A DNA stretch of 64,000 nucleotides from Synechococcus sp. CS-1331 (GTDB lineage: Bacteria > Cyanobacteriota > Cyanobacteriia > PCC-6307 > Cyanobiaceae). The translations under genes and the position numbers were made by a program. The notes under the pieces are model-generated. The model had not been told where the DNA came from. It saw only the letters and a list, made by a program, of their open reading frames with translations, and ran no database searches. This document shows, in pieces, positions 34,642 to 42,962 of the stretch. Each line of letters opens with the position of its first letter. Position 1 is the first letter of the stretch. Location: contig JAHLYQ010000025.1 of NCBI GenBank assembly GCA_025127975.1, positions 115,281 through 179,280 on the forward strand, read 5' to 3'.

Positions 34642-34830
34642 ATGGAGTTGGATTTACAACCCGGAGATGTGGTGAAGGTGCTCGAGTCAGCTGCTCTGGG
34701 CTGGGTACGAGCCCGCGTGATCCGGGTCAAGTCCGGTGGTCGAGTGGTTGTTCAAAGCGACCAGGGGCGTGAATTCACCGCCCGTGGCAACCAGGTTCGT
34801 CTGATCGAGCCCGCCGGATTCAGGCCCTGA
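34642..34830 (+). CDS. Small SH3-like protein conserved in cyanobacteria
   Basis: The 62-residue product starts MELDLQPGDVVKVLESAALG and ends GNQVRLIEPAGFRP. It reads as a small beta-barrel (strands around VVKVLES, ARVIRVK, GRVVVQS, VRLIEP). Two Gly/Arg-rich turns could contact nucleic acid or a complex. The start ATG 34642 lies 36 bases after tRNA-Trp. I do not know its function; very similar short proteins occur widely in Synechococcus as I recall it. Confidence 0.75.
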   Translation: MELDLQPGDVVKVLESAALGWVRARVIRVKSGGRVVVQSDQGREFTARGNQVRLIEPAGFRP

Positions 34831-34971
34831 GGGGCCGTTGACGGCGGGCAGGGTGGCGATGGATACTTCTTAAGTCGGTGAGTCGGCGCAATCGGGCCTG
34901 CCCCGAATCGGACTCCTGACTGGGAATTCAGACTGGAAAACCAGACTGGGTATTCAAATTAGACCAGACTT
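34831..34971. repeat. Spacer with degenerate CAGACTGG repeats before tRNA-Asp
   Basis: The 141-base spacer has three to four imperfect copies of CAGACTGGG/A-AA/TTTCA between about 34917 and 34971. No promoter was recognised. The repeats look like local slippage products. Confidence 0.55.
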
Positions 34972-35045
34972 GGGACTGTAGTTCAACCGGTTAGAGCACC
35001 GCCCTGTCACGGCGGAAGTTGCGGGTTCGAATCCCGTCAGTCCCG
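34972..35045 (+). tRNA. tRNA-Asp (GTC anticodon)
   Basis: The 74-base cloverleaf has acceptor stem GGGACTG/CAGTCCC, D-loop with AACCGGTTAGA, anticodon loop CTGTCAC with GTC, and T-arm GCGGGTTCGAATCCCGT. The discriminator is G and CCA is not encoded. Confidence 0.95.
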
Positions 35046-35046
35046 T

Positions 35047-35100
35047 TTATTAAATCCGAGCCAGTTCATTGAATCGGAGCCCGTTCACTGAATCGGAGAA
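35047..35100. repeat. Two imperfect ~20-bp direct repeats before gltX
   Basis: CAGTTCATTGAATCGGAG and CCGTTCACTGAATCGGAG lie in tandem between tRNA-Asp and gltX. The second copy supplies the GGAG ribosome site used by the GTG at 35108. Confidence 0.7.
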
Positions 35101-35107
35101 CGTTTGC

Positions 35108-36583
35108 GTGAAGTTTGCTAGTGCAGCTGGATCTGCGGTGCGGGTTCGCCTGGCCCCCAGCCCCACGGGAACCCTGCACATCGGCACGGCCCGCACGGCA
35201 ATGTTCAACTGGCTGTTCGCCCGCCGCCAGGGCGGCCAGTTTCTGCTGCGCATCGAAGACACCGACAGCGTCCGCAGCAAGCCCGAATACACCGCAAACA
35301 TCCTCGAAGGGCTGCAGTGGCTCGGGCTGGACTGGGATGGCGAGCCCGTCATCCAGAGCGAGCGGATCGGCGAGCACCGGGCCGCGATCCAGCAGTTGCT
35401 GGATGGTGGCCACGCCTACCGCTGCTTCGCCAGCGAAGCGGAACTCACCGCCATGCGGGAGCAGCAGGCCGCCCACAAGCAGGCCCCCCGCTACGACAAT
35501 CGCCACCGCGACCTGAGCGCCCAGCAGCAACAGGCCTACATCGCCGAGGGGCGCCAGGCCACGATCCGCTTCCGCATCGCCGACTCCGCCAGCATCACCT
35601 GGAGCGACCTGGTGCGCGGGGAGATGGCCTGGAAAGGCAGCGACCTGGGCGGTGACATGGTGATCGCCCGTAGGGCCCCGGCCGATCAGATCGGCGACCC
35701 GCTCTACAACCTGGTGGTGGTGGTGGACGACATCGCCATGGCCATCAGCCACGTGATCCGCGGCGAAGACCACATCGCCAACACCGCCAAGCAGCTGCTG
35801 CTCTACCAGGCCCTCGCCGCCGAGCCGCCGGTATTTGCCCACACACCCCTGATCCTTAACCAGGAGGGCAAAAAGCTCTCCAAGCGCGATGGCGTCACTT
35901 CGGTGAGCGAATTTCGGGCCATGGGCTACACCGCCGAAGCCCTGGCCAACTACATGACCCTGCTGGGCTGGTCGCCGCCTGAGGGCATGGGGGAACGCTT
36001 CAGCCTGGCCGAGGCGGCAGCGGTGTTTGACTTCGAGCGGGTCAACCGGGCCGGGGCCCGCTTCGACTGGGAGAAACTCAATTGGCTCAACGGCCAGGTG
36101 CTGCACGGCCTCGGCCCCGAGAGCCTGCGCCAGCAACTGCTGCCCCTGTGGGCCGAGCACGGCTGGGGCACCGAACCAGGCAGCGCATGCGCTGATCCCG
36201 CCTGGCAGATTGACCTCTGCAGCCTGATCGGCCCCTCCCTCACCCTGCTGGCCGATGGGGTGGAGCAGGCCCGCCCCTTTTTCACCACCCCCGAGCTGGA
36301 GCAAGCCGCCGAAACCCAACTGGCCACCGACGGAGCCAGAGCTGCCCTGGCGGCCCTGCTGGAGAGCCTGCTGAAACTCCTGCCGGAGGTCCCCCTGGAG
36401 GCAGACCAGGCCCAGGCCCTGCTCCTGGCGGCGGCCACGTCGGCTGGAGTTAAAAAAGGGGTGATCATGAAGACCCTGCGGGCCGCCCTGCTGGGCAGCC
36501 TCCAGGGCCCCGACCTACTGACCACCTGGCTGTTGCTGCACCGCAGCGGGGCCGACCGGGCCCGGATCAGCCGCTGCCTCTAG
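35108..36583 (+). CDS. gltX: Glutamyl-tRNA synthetase
   Basis: The 491-residue class I synthetase charges tRNA-Glu, which also feeds tetrapyrrole synthesis in cyanobacteria. The HIGH region is [15 protein letters not shown], followed by [16 protein letters not shown]; the KMSKS equivalent is KKLSKRDG at about residue 255. The C-terminal anticodon domain is complete. I start at GTG 35108 because GGAG lies about 9 bases upstream and the family sequence begins soon after; a TTG at 35069 is a weaker choice. The last 69 bases overlap the convergent antiporter gene. Confidence 0.94.
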   Translation: MKFASAAGSAVRVRLAPSPTGTLHIGTARTAMFNWLFARRQGGQFLLRIEDTDSVRSKPEYTANILEGLQWLGLDWDGEPVIQSERIGEHRAAIQQLLDGGHAYRCFASEAELTAMREQQAAHKQAPRYDNRHRDLSAQQQQAYIAEGRQATIRFRIADSASITWSDLVRGEMAWKGSDLGGDMVIARRAPADQIGDPLYNLVVVVDDIAMAISHVIRGEDHIANTAKQLLLYQALAAEPPVFAHTPLILNQEGKKLSKRDGVTSVSEFRAMGYTAEALANYMTLLGWSPPEGMGERFSLAEAAAVFDFERVNRAGARFDWEKLNWLNGQVLHGLGPESLRQQLLPLWAEHGWGTEPGSACADPAWQIDLCSLIGPSLTLLADGVEQARPFFTTPELEQAAETQLATDGARAALAALLESLLKLLPEVPLEADQAQALLLAAATSAGVKKGVIMKTLRAALLGSLQGPDLLTTWLLLHRSGADRARISRCL

Positions 36584-37762
36584 GCCCAGGCGGCGGGCCA
36601 GGGGGCCGGCGCTGAGGCCCTGCAGGCCCACGGTGAGCAGGATCGTCAGAAACACAAGCCCCTGGAGGCGGCCAGCCCCCACAACCCCCGCCTGCTCGAG
36701 GCGGATGGCAAATAGGCTCGCCACGGCGGCGGTGACGATGCCCCTGGGCGCCAACCAGGCCAGCAGGGCCCGCTGGGGCAGGCTGAAATCCAGGCCCCAG
36801 GTGGCCAGGCCGACCGCCACGGGGCGCACCACAAGCATCAACACCAGCACGCAGGCCACCCCACCCCAGCCCAGGGGGCTGAGTTCGGCCCAGCTCACAT
36901 CGGCGGCCAGAAAGGGGAAGAGCATGGTGATCGCCAGCTGGGCCAACTGACGGATCAGCCCATCGAGCTCGGCCGCATCCGTATCCGGCCTGCGGCCGAC
37001 CACCACCCCGGCGGCCACCGCCGCGGGCAGGCCCGATTCGGGCAGCCACAACTCGCAGCCGCTGAACATCAGAAAAAGACTGCCCAGGGTGAGCTGGAGC
37101 CGCAGGGCGCCGGCCGCCTGGGCGGGGATGCGGCTGAGGGCTTCGGCCAGCAACCAACCACAGCCAGCCCCAATCAGCACCCCACCGCCAAGCCTTTGCA
37201 GCAGGCCCAGGGCCAGCTCCCGCCAGCCATGCAGATCGCCGAGGGCCAGCTCAAGCAGCAGCAGGGCCAGCACGGCCCCGATCGGCTCGAGCACAAGCCC
37301 CTCCCCCTCCAGCACCTCGCCCAGGGGGGATGCCAGGCGGATCTGGCGCACCAGTGGAGTCACCACCGTGGGGCCGGTGGCCAGCACGATGGCGCTGAAC
37401 ACAGCTGCCAGCGACCAGTTCAATCCCGCCAGCCAGTGGGCCGCCAGCAGGCCGGCCGCAAGGGCGAGCACCAGCCGCACCAGCACGATGCGCAGCACGG
37501 CTTGACGGGTGCCGTCGTCGGGCAGGCGCAGGTTGATGCCGCCATCGAACAGCACCAGGCTCACCAGCAGGCCCACCACCGTGCCCAGCCCTGCCCCGAG
37601 GTCGAGGGGTTCGACCAGGCCAAAGCCCGAGCGCCCGATCACCAGGCCGGCACTGAGCAGCAGCACCACCCCCGGCAGACCGGTGAGCCAGGCAAGCCCC
37701 TGGGCCACCGCACCGGCAAACACGGTGACGCCCCAGAGCAGCCCCAGCCGCTCAGGTGTCAT
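36515..37762 (-). CDS. Cation/proton antiporter (CPA1/NhaP type)
   Basis: This 415-residue protein has about twelve membrane helices. Typical segments are [36 protein letters not shown] (the site region) and [20 protein letters not shown] with the conserved Arg-Gly. The second ion-site segment reads [16 protein letters not shown], Glu taking the place of the usual Asp in NDP/DPIG. It should exchange Na+ or K+ for H+. The C-terminus is short, without a regulatory domain. It overlaps gltX at its tail and the next minus-strand gene at its start. Confidence 0.88.
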   Translation of the reverse strand: MTPERLGLLWGVTVFAGAVAQGLAWLTGLPGVVLLLSAGLVIGRSGFGLVEPLDLGAGLGTVVGLLVSLVLFDGGINLRLPDDGTRQAVLRIVLVRLVLALAAGLLAAHWLAGLNWSLAAVFSAIVLATGPTVVTPLVRQIRLASPLGEVLEGEGLVLEPIGAVLALLLLELALGDLHGWRELALGLLQRLGGGVLIGAGCGWLLAEALSRIPAQAAGALRLQLTLGSLFLMFSGCELWLPESGLPAAVAAGVVVGRRPDTDAAELDGLIRQLAQLAITMLFPFLAADVSWAELSPLGWGGVACVLVLMLVVRPVAVGLATWGLDFSLPQRALLAWLAPRGIVTAAVASLFAIRLEQAGVVGAGRLQGLVFLTILLTVGLQGLSAGPLARRLGLEAAADPGPVGPAAVQQQPGGQ

Positions 37763-38001
37763 TCATCAAGGGCATTGAACTTGGGCTCCACATGAATTCC
37801 AATCACCGCCGCAGGCCTTACCACCAGATATTCACCCTCCAGATCCGCCAGCGGCACATTTACGAAAGTATCGGAAGCCGAAGCGGTCAGCACACTCCCG
37901 TACCACTGCTGAAAGGCCTCCAGGGTGTGGAAATGGACGGTTTCGCTCTGCCCCCCACTCAGGTGCAGATGAACGGCATAGCGGCGGGGGAGGGCAGACA
38001 T
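37759..38001 (-). CDS. Conserved small protein of unknown function
   Basis: The 80-residue product, MSALPRRYAVHLHLSGGQSE then TVHFHTLEAFQQWYGSVL, looks like a compact alpha/beta domain with alternating strands and one helix. I do not recognise it. It overlaps the antiporter start by four bases and the DUF1643 gene by 43 bases, all on the minus strand, so the three are probably co-transcribed. Confidence 0.65.
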   Translation of the reverse strand: MSALPRRYAVHLHLSGGQSETVHFHTLEAFQQWYGSVLTASASDTFVNVPLADLEGEYLVVRPAAVIGIHVEPKFNALDE

Positions 38002-38573
38002 GGGGTCTTGGCGAGCAACGGATTAGCGGGCAGCAGTCCGGAGTTGTCCTCAGGATGGCCCAGGCTCCCTGGGTTGGGATAGGAGAGTGGCTGCAGCGCA
38101 ACATCGCCGGCCACATAGAGAGGATGGCGGGGCTGGCCGGCGGCGGTGAGACCCAGGGCCCAGAGGTCCCGGCCCTGCAACAAGGCCAGCACCGCCCGAT
38201 CCCGCCCCCGCCAGGCGCCCTGGTTGCCCCAGCCCAGCCACAGCGTCGCCTGGGGATGGGCCACCAGACGTTGCTGCATCCAGACATCGGCCTCGGCGCC
38301 CACCGGATCGGCGGCGCGGCGCAACACCGCCGGCGAAGGGCTGATGCGCGCAAACAAATTGAGCACCTCAAGGCTGCCGAAGCCCCAGCGCTGGGCAAAG
38401 CCCACCAGCCGCCGCAGGGTATGGTCGTCGCGCTGGCCATCGGCCCGCGACGGATTGAGGCCGATGAACAACAGCCGCGGCGCCGCCGGCTGCCACAGCC
38501 GCTCCAGCCACCAGCGGTAGTGGCCGCAGGGGCTGAAGGCGGCGCTACCGCTGACGATGGCCAACTGCACCAT
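37959..38573 (-). CDS. DUF1643-family protein
   Basis: The 204-residue product has the DUF1643 pattern: FSPCGHYRWWLERLW at the start, LLFIGLNPSRADGQRDDHTL, VLNLFARISPSPAVL and LWALGLTAAGQPRHPLYV with late basic residues. The family fold resembles uracil-DNA-glycosylase-like proteins, but the activity is unproven. The start ATG 38573 lies 17 bases from the divergent nucleotidyltransferase gene. Confidence 0.8.
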   Translation of the reverse strand: MVQLAIVSGSAAFSPCGHYRWWLERLWQPAAPRLLFIGLNPSRADGQRDDHTLRRLVGFAQRWGFGSLEVLNLFARISPSPAVLRRAADPVGAEADVWMQQRLVAHPQATLWLGWGNQGAWRGRDRAVLALLQGRDLWALGLTAAGQPRHPLYVAGDVALQPLSYPNPGSLGHPEDNSGLLPANPLLAKTPCLPSPAAMPFICT

Positions 38574-38590
38574 CGCCTTAGCATGAAACG

Positions 38591-38929
38591 ATGCCCAGCC
38601 TGGCCGCCATACGCGAGCAGCGCCACAGCGCCCGCCTAAGGGCGTTGCGCGTAGGTGCCGCAGAGGTCGCCGCCAGCCAGCCGGGCGGCGAGGTGTGGCT
38701 ATTTGGCTCGATGGCGCGGGGCAACTGGGATGGCTGCTCAGACGTTGACCTACTGGCCATCGCCCCTAGCCGGCAGCAGGCTGATGCCCTAGCCGATGCA
38801 CTGCTGGACGCCCGCCTCGGTGACGACGTGCTGGCCCTCAGCCAGGAGCGCTGGCAGCAGCTGAAGCAGGGCGACGATCCTTACTGGCGGTCCATCGGCC
38901 GCGACGCCCTGCGCCTGGATCAGCCGTGA
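38591..38929 (+). CDS. MNT-type minimal nucleotidyltransferase
   Basis: The 112-residue product has the minimal nucleotidyltransferase motif VWLFGSMARGNWDGCSDVDLLAIA, with the G-S and D-x-D residues needed for nucleotide transfer. Together with the HEPN gene it overlaps (GTGA), it forms the MNT/HEPN arrangement of toxin-antitoxin modules, where MNT modifies and silences the HEPN partner. The third catalytic acid near DDVLALS is plausible. Confidence 0.85.
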   Translation: MPSLAAIREQRHSARLRALRVGAAEVAASQPGGEVWLFGSMARGNWDGCSDVDLLAIAPSRQQADALADALLDARLGDDVLALSQERWQQLKQGDDPYWRSIGRDALRLDQP

Positions 38930-39318
38930 CTCCCCGGGTTGAAGCCTGGATCCGCCAGGCGAACAACGATCTGGAAGCGGCGGGCCTTACGGCCGGCCAG
39001 GGGTTCCATGCCCAGGCCTGCTACCTGGCGGGTCAGGCCGCCGAAAAAGCCCTCAAGGCCTTGCTGCTGGCGGCCGGGATCACTCCGCCATACAGCCACT
39101 CCCTCGAGAAACTGGTGGAGCTGCTGCAACAGCAGGGCCTGGATCTCCCAGCCCTGGCTGAGCTGCATCTAAAGGCGCTCACGCGCATGAATAGCGCCAG
39201 CCGCTACCCCCAAGGCGATGAGGCGCCGGCTGATCTCTTCGATGCCAACGACAGCTCCACTGCCCTGGGCACCGCGGAGGCCGTGGTGCGGATCGCCATG
39301 GCCCAACTGCAAGCCTGA
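38926..39318 (+). CDS. HEPN-domain protein, partner of MNT
   Basis: This 130-residue all-helical protein begins VEAWIRQANNDLEAAGLTAG and has FHAQACYLAGQAAEKALKAL, the core HEPN helix pair, then HSLEKLVELLQQQG and SRYPQGDEAPADLFD. I could not find the R-x(4-6)-H motif of the RNase HEPN toxins, so RNase activity is doubtful. The GTG start overlaps the MNT stop. It may be a non-toxic or nucleotide-binding variant of the module. Confidence 0.82.
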   Translation: MTPRVEAWIRQANNDLEAAGLTAGQGFHAQACYLAGQAAEKALKALLLAAGITPPYSHSLEKLVELLQQQGLDLPALAELHLKALTRMNSASRYPQGDEAPADLFDANDSSTALGTAEAVVRIAMAQLQA

Positions 39319-39359
39319 GCTCTGGCAGGCTGACCCGACCCATCACCCCTTGCAGCAAC

Positions 39360-42300
39360 GTGGCCCCTGGCACCAAGCCCCTGCTGCTGCTGATCGACGG
39401 CCACTCCCTGGCCTTCCGCAGTTTCTACGCCTTTGCCAAGGGGGGCGACGGGGGGCTGAGCACCAAGGCGGGGGTGCCCACCAGCGTCACCTACGGCTTC
39501 CTCAAGGCCCTGCTCGACAACTGCAAGGGCCTCAAGCCCAATGGCCTGGTGGTGGCCTTCGACACGGCCGAGCCCACCTTCCGCCACGAGGCAGATGCGG
39601 CCTACAAGGCCCATCGGGATGTGGCGCCGGAGCACTTTTTCGCCGACCTGGCCAACCTGCAGCAGATCCTGGCCGAGAGCCTCGACATCCCCCTGGCGAT
39701 GGCGCCCGGCTATGAAGCAGACGACGTGCTCGGCACCCTCGCCAACCGGGCGGCGGCAGAAGGCTGGCGGGTGCGGATCCTCTCGGGCGACCGCGACCTG
39801 TTCCAGCTGGTCGACGACGAGCGTGACATCGCCGTGCTCTACATGGGCGGCGGCCCCTACGCCAAAAACAGCGGACCGCTGGAGATCCGCCGCGACGGCG
39901 TGATCGCCAAGCTCGGCGTAACGCCAGACGAAGTCGTTGACCTCAAGGCACTCACGGGCGACAGCTCAGACAACATCCCCGGCGTTAAGGGAGTGGGCCC
40001 CAAAACCGCCATCAATTTGCTGAAGGAGTTTGAGCATGTCGATGGCATCTATGCCGCCCTCGACCAGCTGGCGGCCGCGGGAGCCAAGGCCACCCAGGGC
40101 AGCCTCAAGGGTGCCCTGATCGAGAAGCTGCGCGCCGACCGTGAAAGCGCCTATCGCTCGCGGATGCTGGCCGAGATCCTGATCGACATCCCCCTGCCGA
40201 GCGAGCCGCGGCTGGAGCTGGGGGCAGTCAAGGCCGAGTCCTTGGCCAGCAGCCTGGAGGAGCTGGAGCTGTACAGCCTGGTGAAACAGGTGCCCAACTT
40301 CGCCCAGCTGTTCTCGGCCGTGCCGCCGGAGCTCAGGGAGGAATCCAGCCCCGCGGGCGGCAAGGCCGTCACAGCCGCCATTAACGCGGTTTCGGCTGGT
40401 GAAACAGCTGCCGATCAGCCGGACAGCAAGGGGCTGCCTGCCCTTGAACCCCAACTGATCACCAGCGCCGAGGCCCTGTCGGCCCTCGTTAGCCACCTCA
40501 ACGGCTGCACAGATCCTGGCCGCCCCGTGGCCCTAGACACCGAAACCACCAGCCTCAACCCATTCCAGGCCGAACTGGTGGGTGTGGGCGTGGCCTGGGG
40601 AGATGGCCCGGCGGAGCTCGCTTACATCCCGATCGGCCACCATCTTCCCGAGCAGCACCCCGAGCAGCAGAGCGAGCAGCAGAGCGAAGCCAGCGGGGAC
40701 ATCCAGGAGCTTCTGAAGATCCCCTCTGGAACCTCAACCGAAAGCGCTCCGGGAGGTTGTACAGATGTACAACCTCCTCAACAGGTTCAGCAACTATCCC
40801 TAGCTGCGGTGCTCACCGCCCTGGCCCCCTGGCTAGCCAGCGCCGCCCACCCCAAAGCGCTGCAGAACGCCAAATACGACCGGCTGATCCTGATGCGCCA
40901 CGGCCTACCCCTGGGCGGAGTGGTAATGGACACCCTGCTGGCCGATTACCTGCGCGATGCCGGCGACAAACACGGCCTTGAGGCGATGGCCGAGCGCAAC
41001 TTCGGCTTCAGCCCCACCAGCTATGGAGAGCTGGTGCCCAAGGGCGCCAATTTTTCAGCGGTGTCGATCGAGGCCGCGGCCCAATACTGCGGCATGGATG
41101 TGCACCTCACCTGGCGCCTGGCCCTGCTGCTGCGCCAGGAGCTGATCGCCATGGGCGCGGCCCTGCCCCAGCTGCTCGACCAGCTGGAGTTGCCGCTGGA
41201 GCCGGTGCTGGCCCAGATGGAGGCCACCGGCATCCGCATCGACACCGCCTACCTGGGCGAGCTGAGCACCGAGCTCAAAATCACCCTGGATCGCCTCGAG
41301 GTCGAAGCGAAGGCGGCCGCCGGGTTGGACTTCAACCTCGCCTCGCCCAAGCAGCTGGGGGAGCTGCTGTTTGACACCCTTGGGCTCGATCGCAAGAAAT
41401 CCCGCAAGACCAAAACCGGCTGGAGCACCGATGCGGTGGTGCTCGAAAAGCTCGAAGATGCCCACCCGGTGGTGGCCCTGGTGCTGGAGCACCGCACCAT
41501 CAGCAAGCTCAAGAGCACCTACGTGGATGCCCTGCCGGCCCTGATGGAGCCCGAGACGGGCCGAGTGCACACGGATTTCAACCAGGCGGTGACCGCCACG
41601 GGCCGGCTCTCCAGCAGCAATCCCAACTTACAAAACATCCCGATCCGCACTGAGTTTTCGCGGCGCATCCGCAAGGCCTTCTTGCCCCAGGAGGGCTGGA
41701 GCCTGATCAGCGCCGACTACTCCCAGATCGAGCTACGCATCCTGACCCACCTCTGCGGTGAAGCGGTGCTGGTGGAGGCCTACCGCAGCGGCGACGACGT
41801 GCATGCCCTTACCGCCCGGCTGCTGCTCGAGAAGGACACCGTGACACCGGATGAGCGCCGCCTGGGCAAGACGATCAACTTCGGCGTGATCTACGGCATG
41901 GGCGCCCAGCGTTTCGCCCGCGAAACGGGCGTGAGCCAGGCCGAAGCCAAAGACTTTCTGGTCAAATACAAGCAGCGCTACCCGAAGGTGTTCGCCTTCC
42001 TGGAGTTGCAGGAGCGGCTGGCGTTGAGCCGGGGCTATGTGGAAACGATCCTGGGCCGGAGGCGACCCTTCCACTTCGACCCCAACGGCCTGGGCCGCCT
42101 GCGCGGCAAGGATCCCCTCGAGATCGAGCTGGAGGTGGCCCGCCGCGGCGGTATGGAAGCCCAGCAACTGCGGGCCGCCGCCAACGCGCCGATCCAGGGC
42201 TCCAGCGCCGACATCATCAAGCTGGCCATGGTGCAACTGCAGCGGGAGCTGGAGTCGGCCGCCCTGCCCGCCCGACTGCTGCTGCAGGTGCACGACGAAC

Positions 42301-42437
42301 TGGTGCTTGAGACAGCGCCTGAGGCCCTGGAGACAGTGCTGACCCTGACGCGTCAAACCATGGAGAACGCCATGGCCCTGTCGGTGCCCCTGGTGGTGGA
42401 AACGGGCGTGGGGCCCAACTGGATGGACGCGAAATGA
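39360..42437 (+). CDS. polA: DNA polymerase I
   Basis: The 1025-residue protein has all three Pol I parts. The 5' nuclease has VAFDTAEPTFRHEADAAYKA, GYEADDVLGTLA and GDRDLFQLV. The 3'-5' exonuclease has ALDTETTSLNPF (DxE), NAKYDRLILMRHG and YCGMDVHLTW (YxxxD), so proofreading should be active. The polymerase has DYSQIELRILTHL, TINFGVIYGMGAQ and VHDELVLE. A low-complexity insert of about 50 residues (EQHPEQQSEQQSE onwards, near residues 425-480) lies in the exonuclease part; it carries a perfect DNA palindrome. The start is GTG 39360. Confidence 0.95.
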   Translation: MAPGTKPLLLLIDGHSLAFRSFYAFAKGGDGGLSTKAGVPTSVTYGFLKALLDNCKGLKPNGLVVAFDTAEPTFRHEADAAYKAHRDVAPEHFFADLANLQQILAESLDIPLAMAPGYEADDVLGTLANRAAAEGWRVRILSGDRDLFQLVDDERDIAVLYMGGGPYAKNSGPLEIRRDGVIAKLGVTPDEVVDLKALTGDSSDNIPGVKGVGPKTAINLLKEFEHVDGIYAALDQLAAAGAKATQGSLKGALIEKLRADRESAYRSRMLAEILIDIPLPSEPRLELGAVKAESLASSLEELELYSLVKQVPNFAQLFSAVPPELREESSPAGGKAVTAAINAVSAGETAADQPDSKGLPALEPQLITSAEALSALVSHLNGCTDPGRPVALDTETTSLNPFQAELVGVGVAWGDGPAELAYIPIGHHLPEQHPEQQSEQQSEASGDIQELLKIPSGTSTESAPGGCTDVQPPQQVQQLSLAAVLTALAPWLASAAHPKALQNAKYDRLILMRHGLPLGGVVMDTLLADYLRDAGDKHGLEAMAERNFGFSPTSYGELVPKGANFSAVSIEAAAQYCGMDVHLTWRLALLLRQELIAMGAALPQLLDQLELPLEPVLAQMEATGIRIDTAYLGELSTELKITLDRLEVEAKAAAGLDFNLASPKQLGELLFDTLGLDRKKSRKTKTGWSTDAVVLEKLEDAHPVVALVLEHRTISKLKSTYVDALPALMEPETGRVHTDFNQAVTATGRLSSSNPNLQNIPIRTEFSRRIRKAFLPQEGWSLISADYSQIELRILTHLCGEAVLVEAYRSGDDVHALTARLLLEKDTVTPDERRLGKTINFGVIYGMGAQRFARETGVSQAEAKDFLVKYKQRYPKVFAFLELQERLALSRGYVETILGRRRPFHFDPNGLGRLRGKDPLEIELEVARRGGMEAQQLRAAANAPIQGSSADIIKLAMVQLQRELESAALPARLLLQVHDELVLETAPEALETVLTLTRQTMENAMALSVPLVVETGVGPNWMDAK
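40752..40777. repeat. Perfect 12-bp palindrome inside polA insert
   Basis: GGAGGTTGTACA, then GA, then TGTACAACCTCC. It is translated in frame as part of the low-complexity insert of polA. Its core, TGTACA-N2-TGTACA, resembles the larger palindrome behind polA. Confidence 0.9.
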
Positions 42438-42785
42438 CCCGCCCCGGCGAGGTTTGAGCCTGCGGGGTGCAGCAGCCTGCCCGCACTCAGAACCTGCGAC
42501 CGCCTAGGAGAACCTTCAGCGCTCTCCTTGATTCTGTACAGCTTGTACAGAATCAAGGACACAGGCGTGAAAGAACAGCAGCCGCGCCCCCCTTCTGCCT
42601 ATGCCCTGCCCGAGCCCTTCAGTCCCGCCCAATCCTTGAGTCAGTTTTGCCGGCCCCCCCCGCCAGGCGGCATGGGGAGGTACCGAACCGCTGGGATTGC
42701 TACGGTCAGCTTGATCAGGCGAGCAGGGACTCTGGCCACTGCCCTGATTCCTGGATCCCCCCAGCCTGAGCTCTGCAGATCGTCG
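42438..42785. other. 348-bp spacer between polA and small ORF
   Basis: Apart from the 35-bp palindrome at its start I see no supported gene. Open frames on both strands arise partly because the palindrome reads alike in both directions (LYKLYRIK / LYSLYRIK). No promoter was recognised. Confidence 0.5.
42525..42559. repeat. Perfect 16-bp inverted repeat behind polA
   Basis: Left arm TCCTTGATTCTGTACA, loop GCT, right arm TGTACAGAATCAAGGA. It lies 88 bases after the polA stop. There is no T-run on either strand, so it is not a standard intrinsic terminator. It could be a protein-binding palindrome, a mobile mini-repeat or an RNA hairpin. Confidence 0.9.
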
Positions 42786-42923
42786 ATGTCCTTACCCCCT
42801 GAACCGGGTGAAGCTGAGTTCCAGCAACGGTTTGAACAACTGAGCGGAGAACAGGGGGCAGTGGTGGGCGTGGCCCTGGACATGCTGTTCGGCCGCTTCA
42901 GCGCCCGACGCCCCGATGCTTGA
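42786..42923 (+). CDS. Possible 45-residue protein upstream of cysS
   Basis: The frame from ATG 42786 reads MSLPPEPGEAEFQQRFEQLS and ends FGRFSARRPDA. It is helical and charged, with protein-like codon use, and lies 39 bases before cysS. The longer frame upstream passes through the palindrome and is unlikely to be used. I do not recognise it. Confidence 0.45.
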   Translation: MSLPPEPGEAEFQQRFEQLSGEQGAVVGVALDMLFGRFSARRPDA

Positions 42924-42962
42924 TTCCAGCAAACCTCGCCACTCCCCCACCGTGAACCCACT

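Noticed and set aside
34533-35045. secE/nusG cluster expected near tRNA-Trp
   Set aside because: The region after the tRNA holds only a 62-residue SH3-like protein and tRNA-Asp; no SecE or NusG motif is present.
35066-36319. 417-residue open frame antisense to gltX
   Set aside because: gltX motifs are complete on the other strand; the antisense frame is a by-product of high GC content.
42525-42559. Intrinsic terminator or LexA box for the palindrome behind polA
   Set aside because: No T-run follows on either strand, and the spacing between the GTAC halves is one base longer than the cyanobacterial LexA consensus as I recall it.
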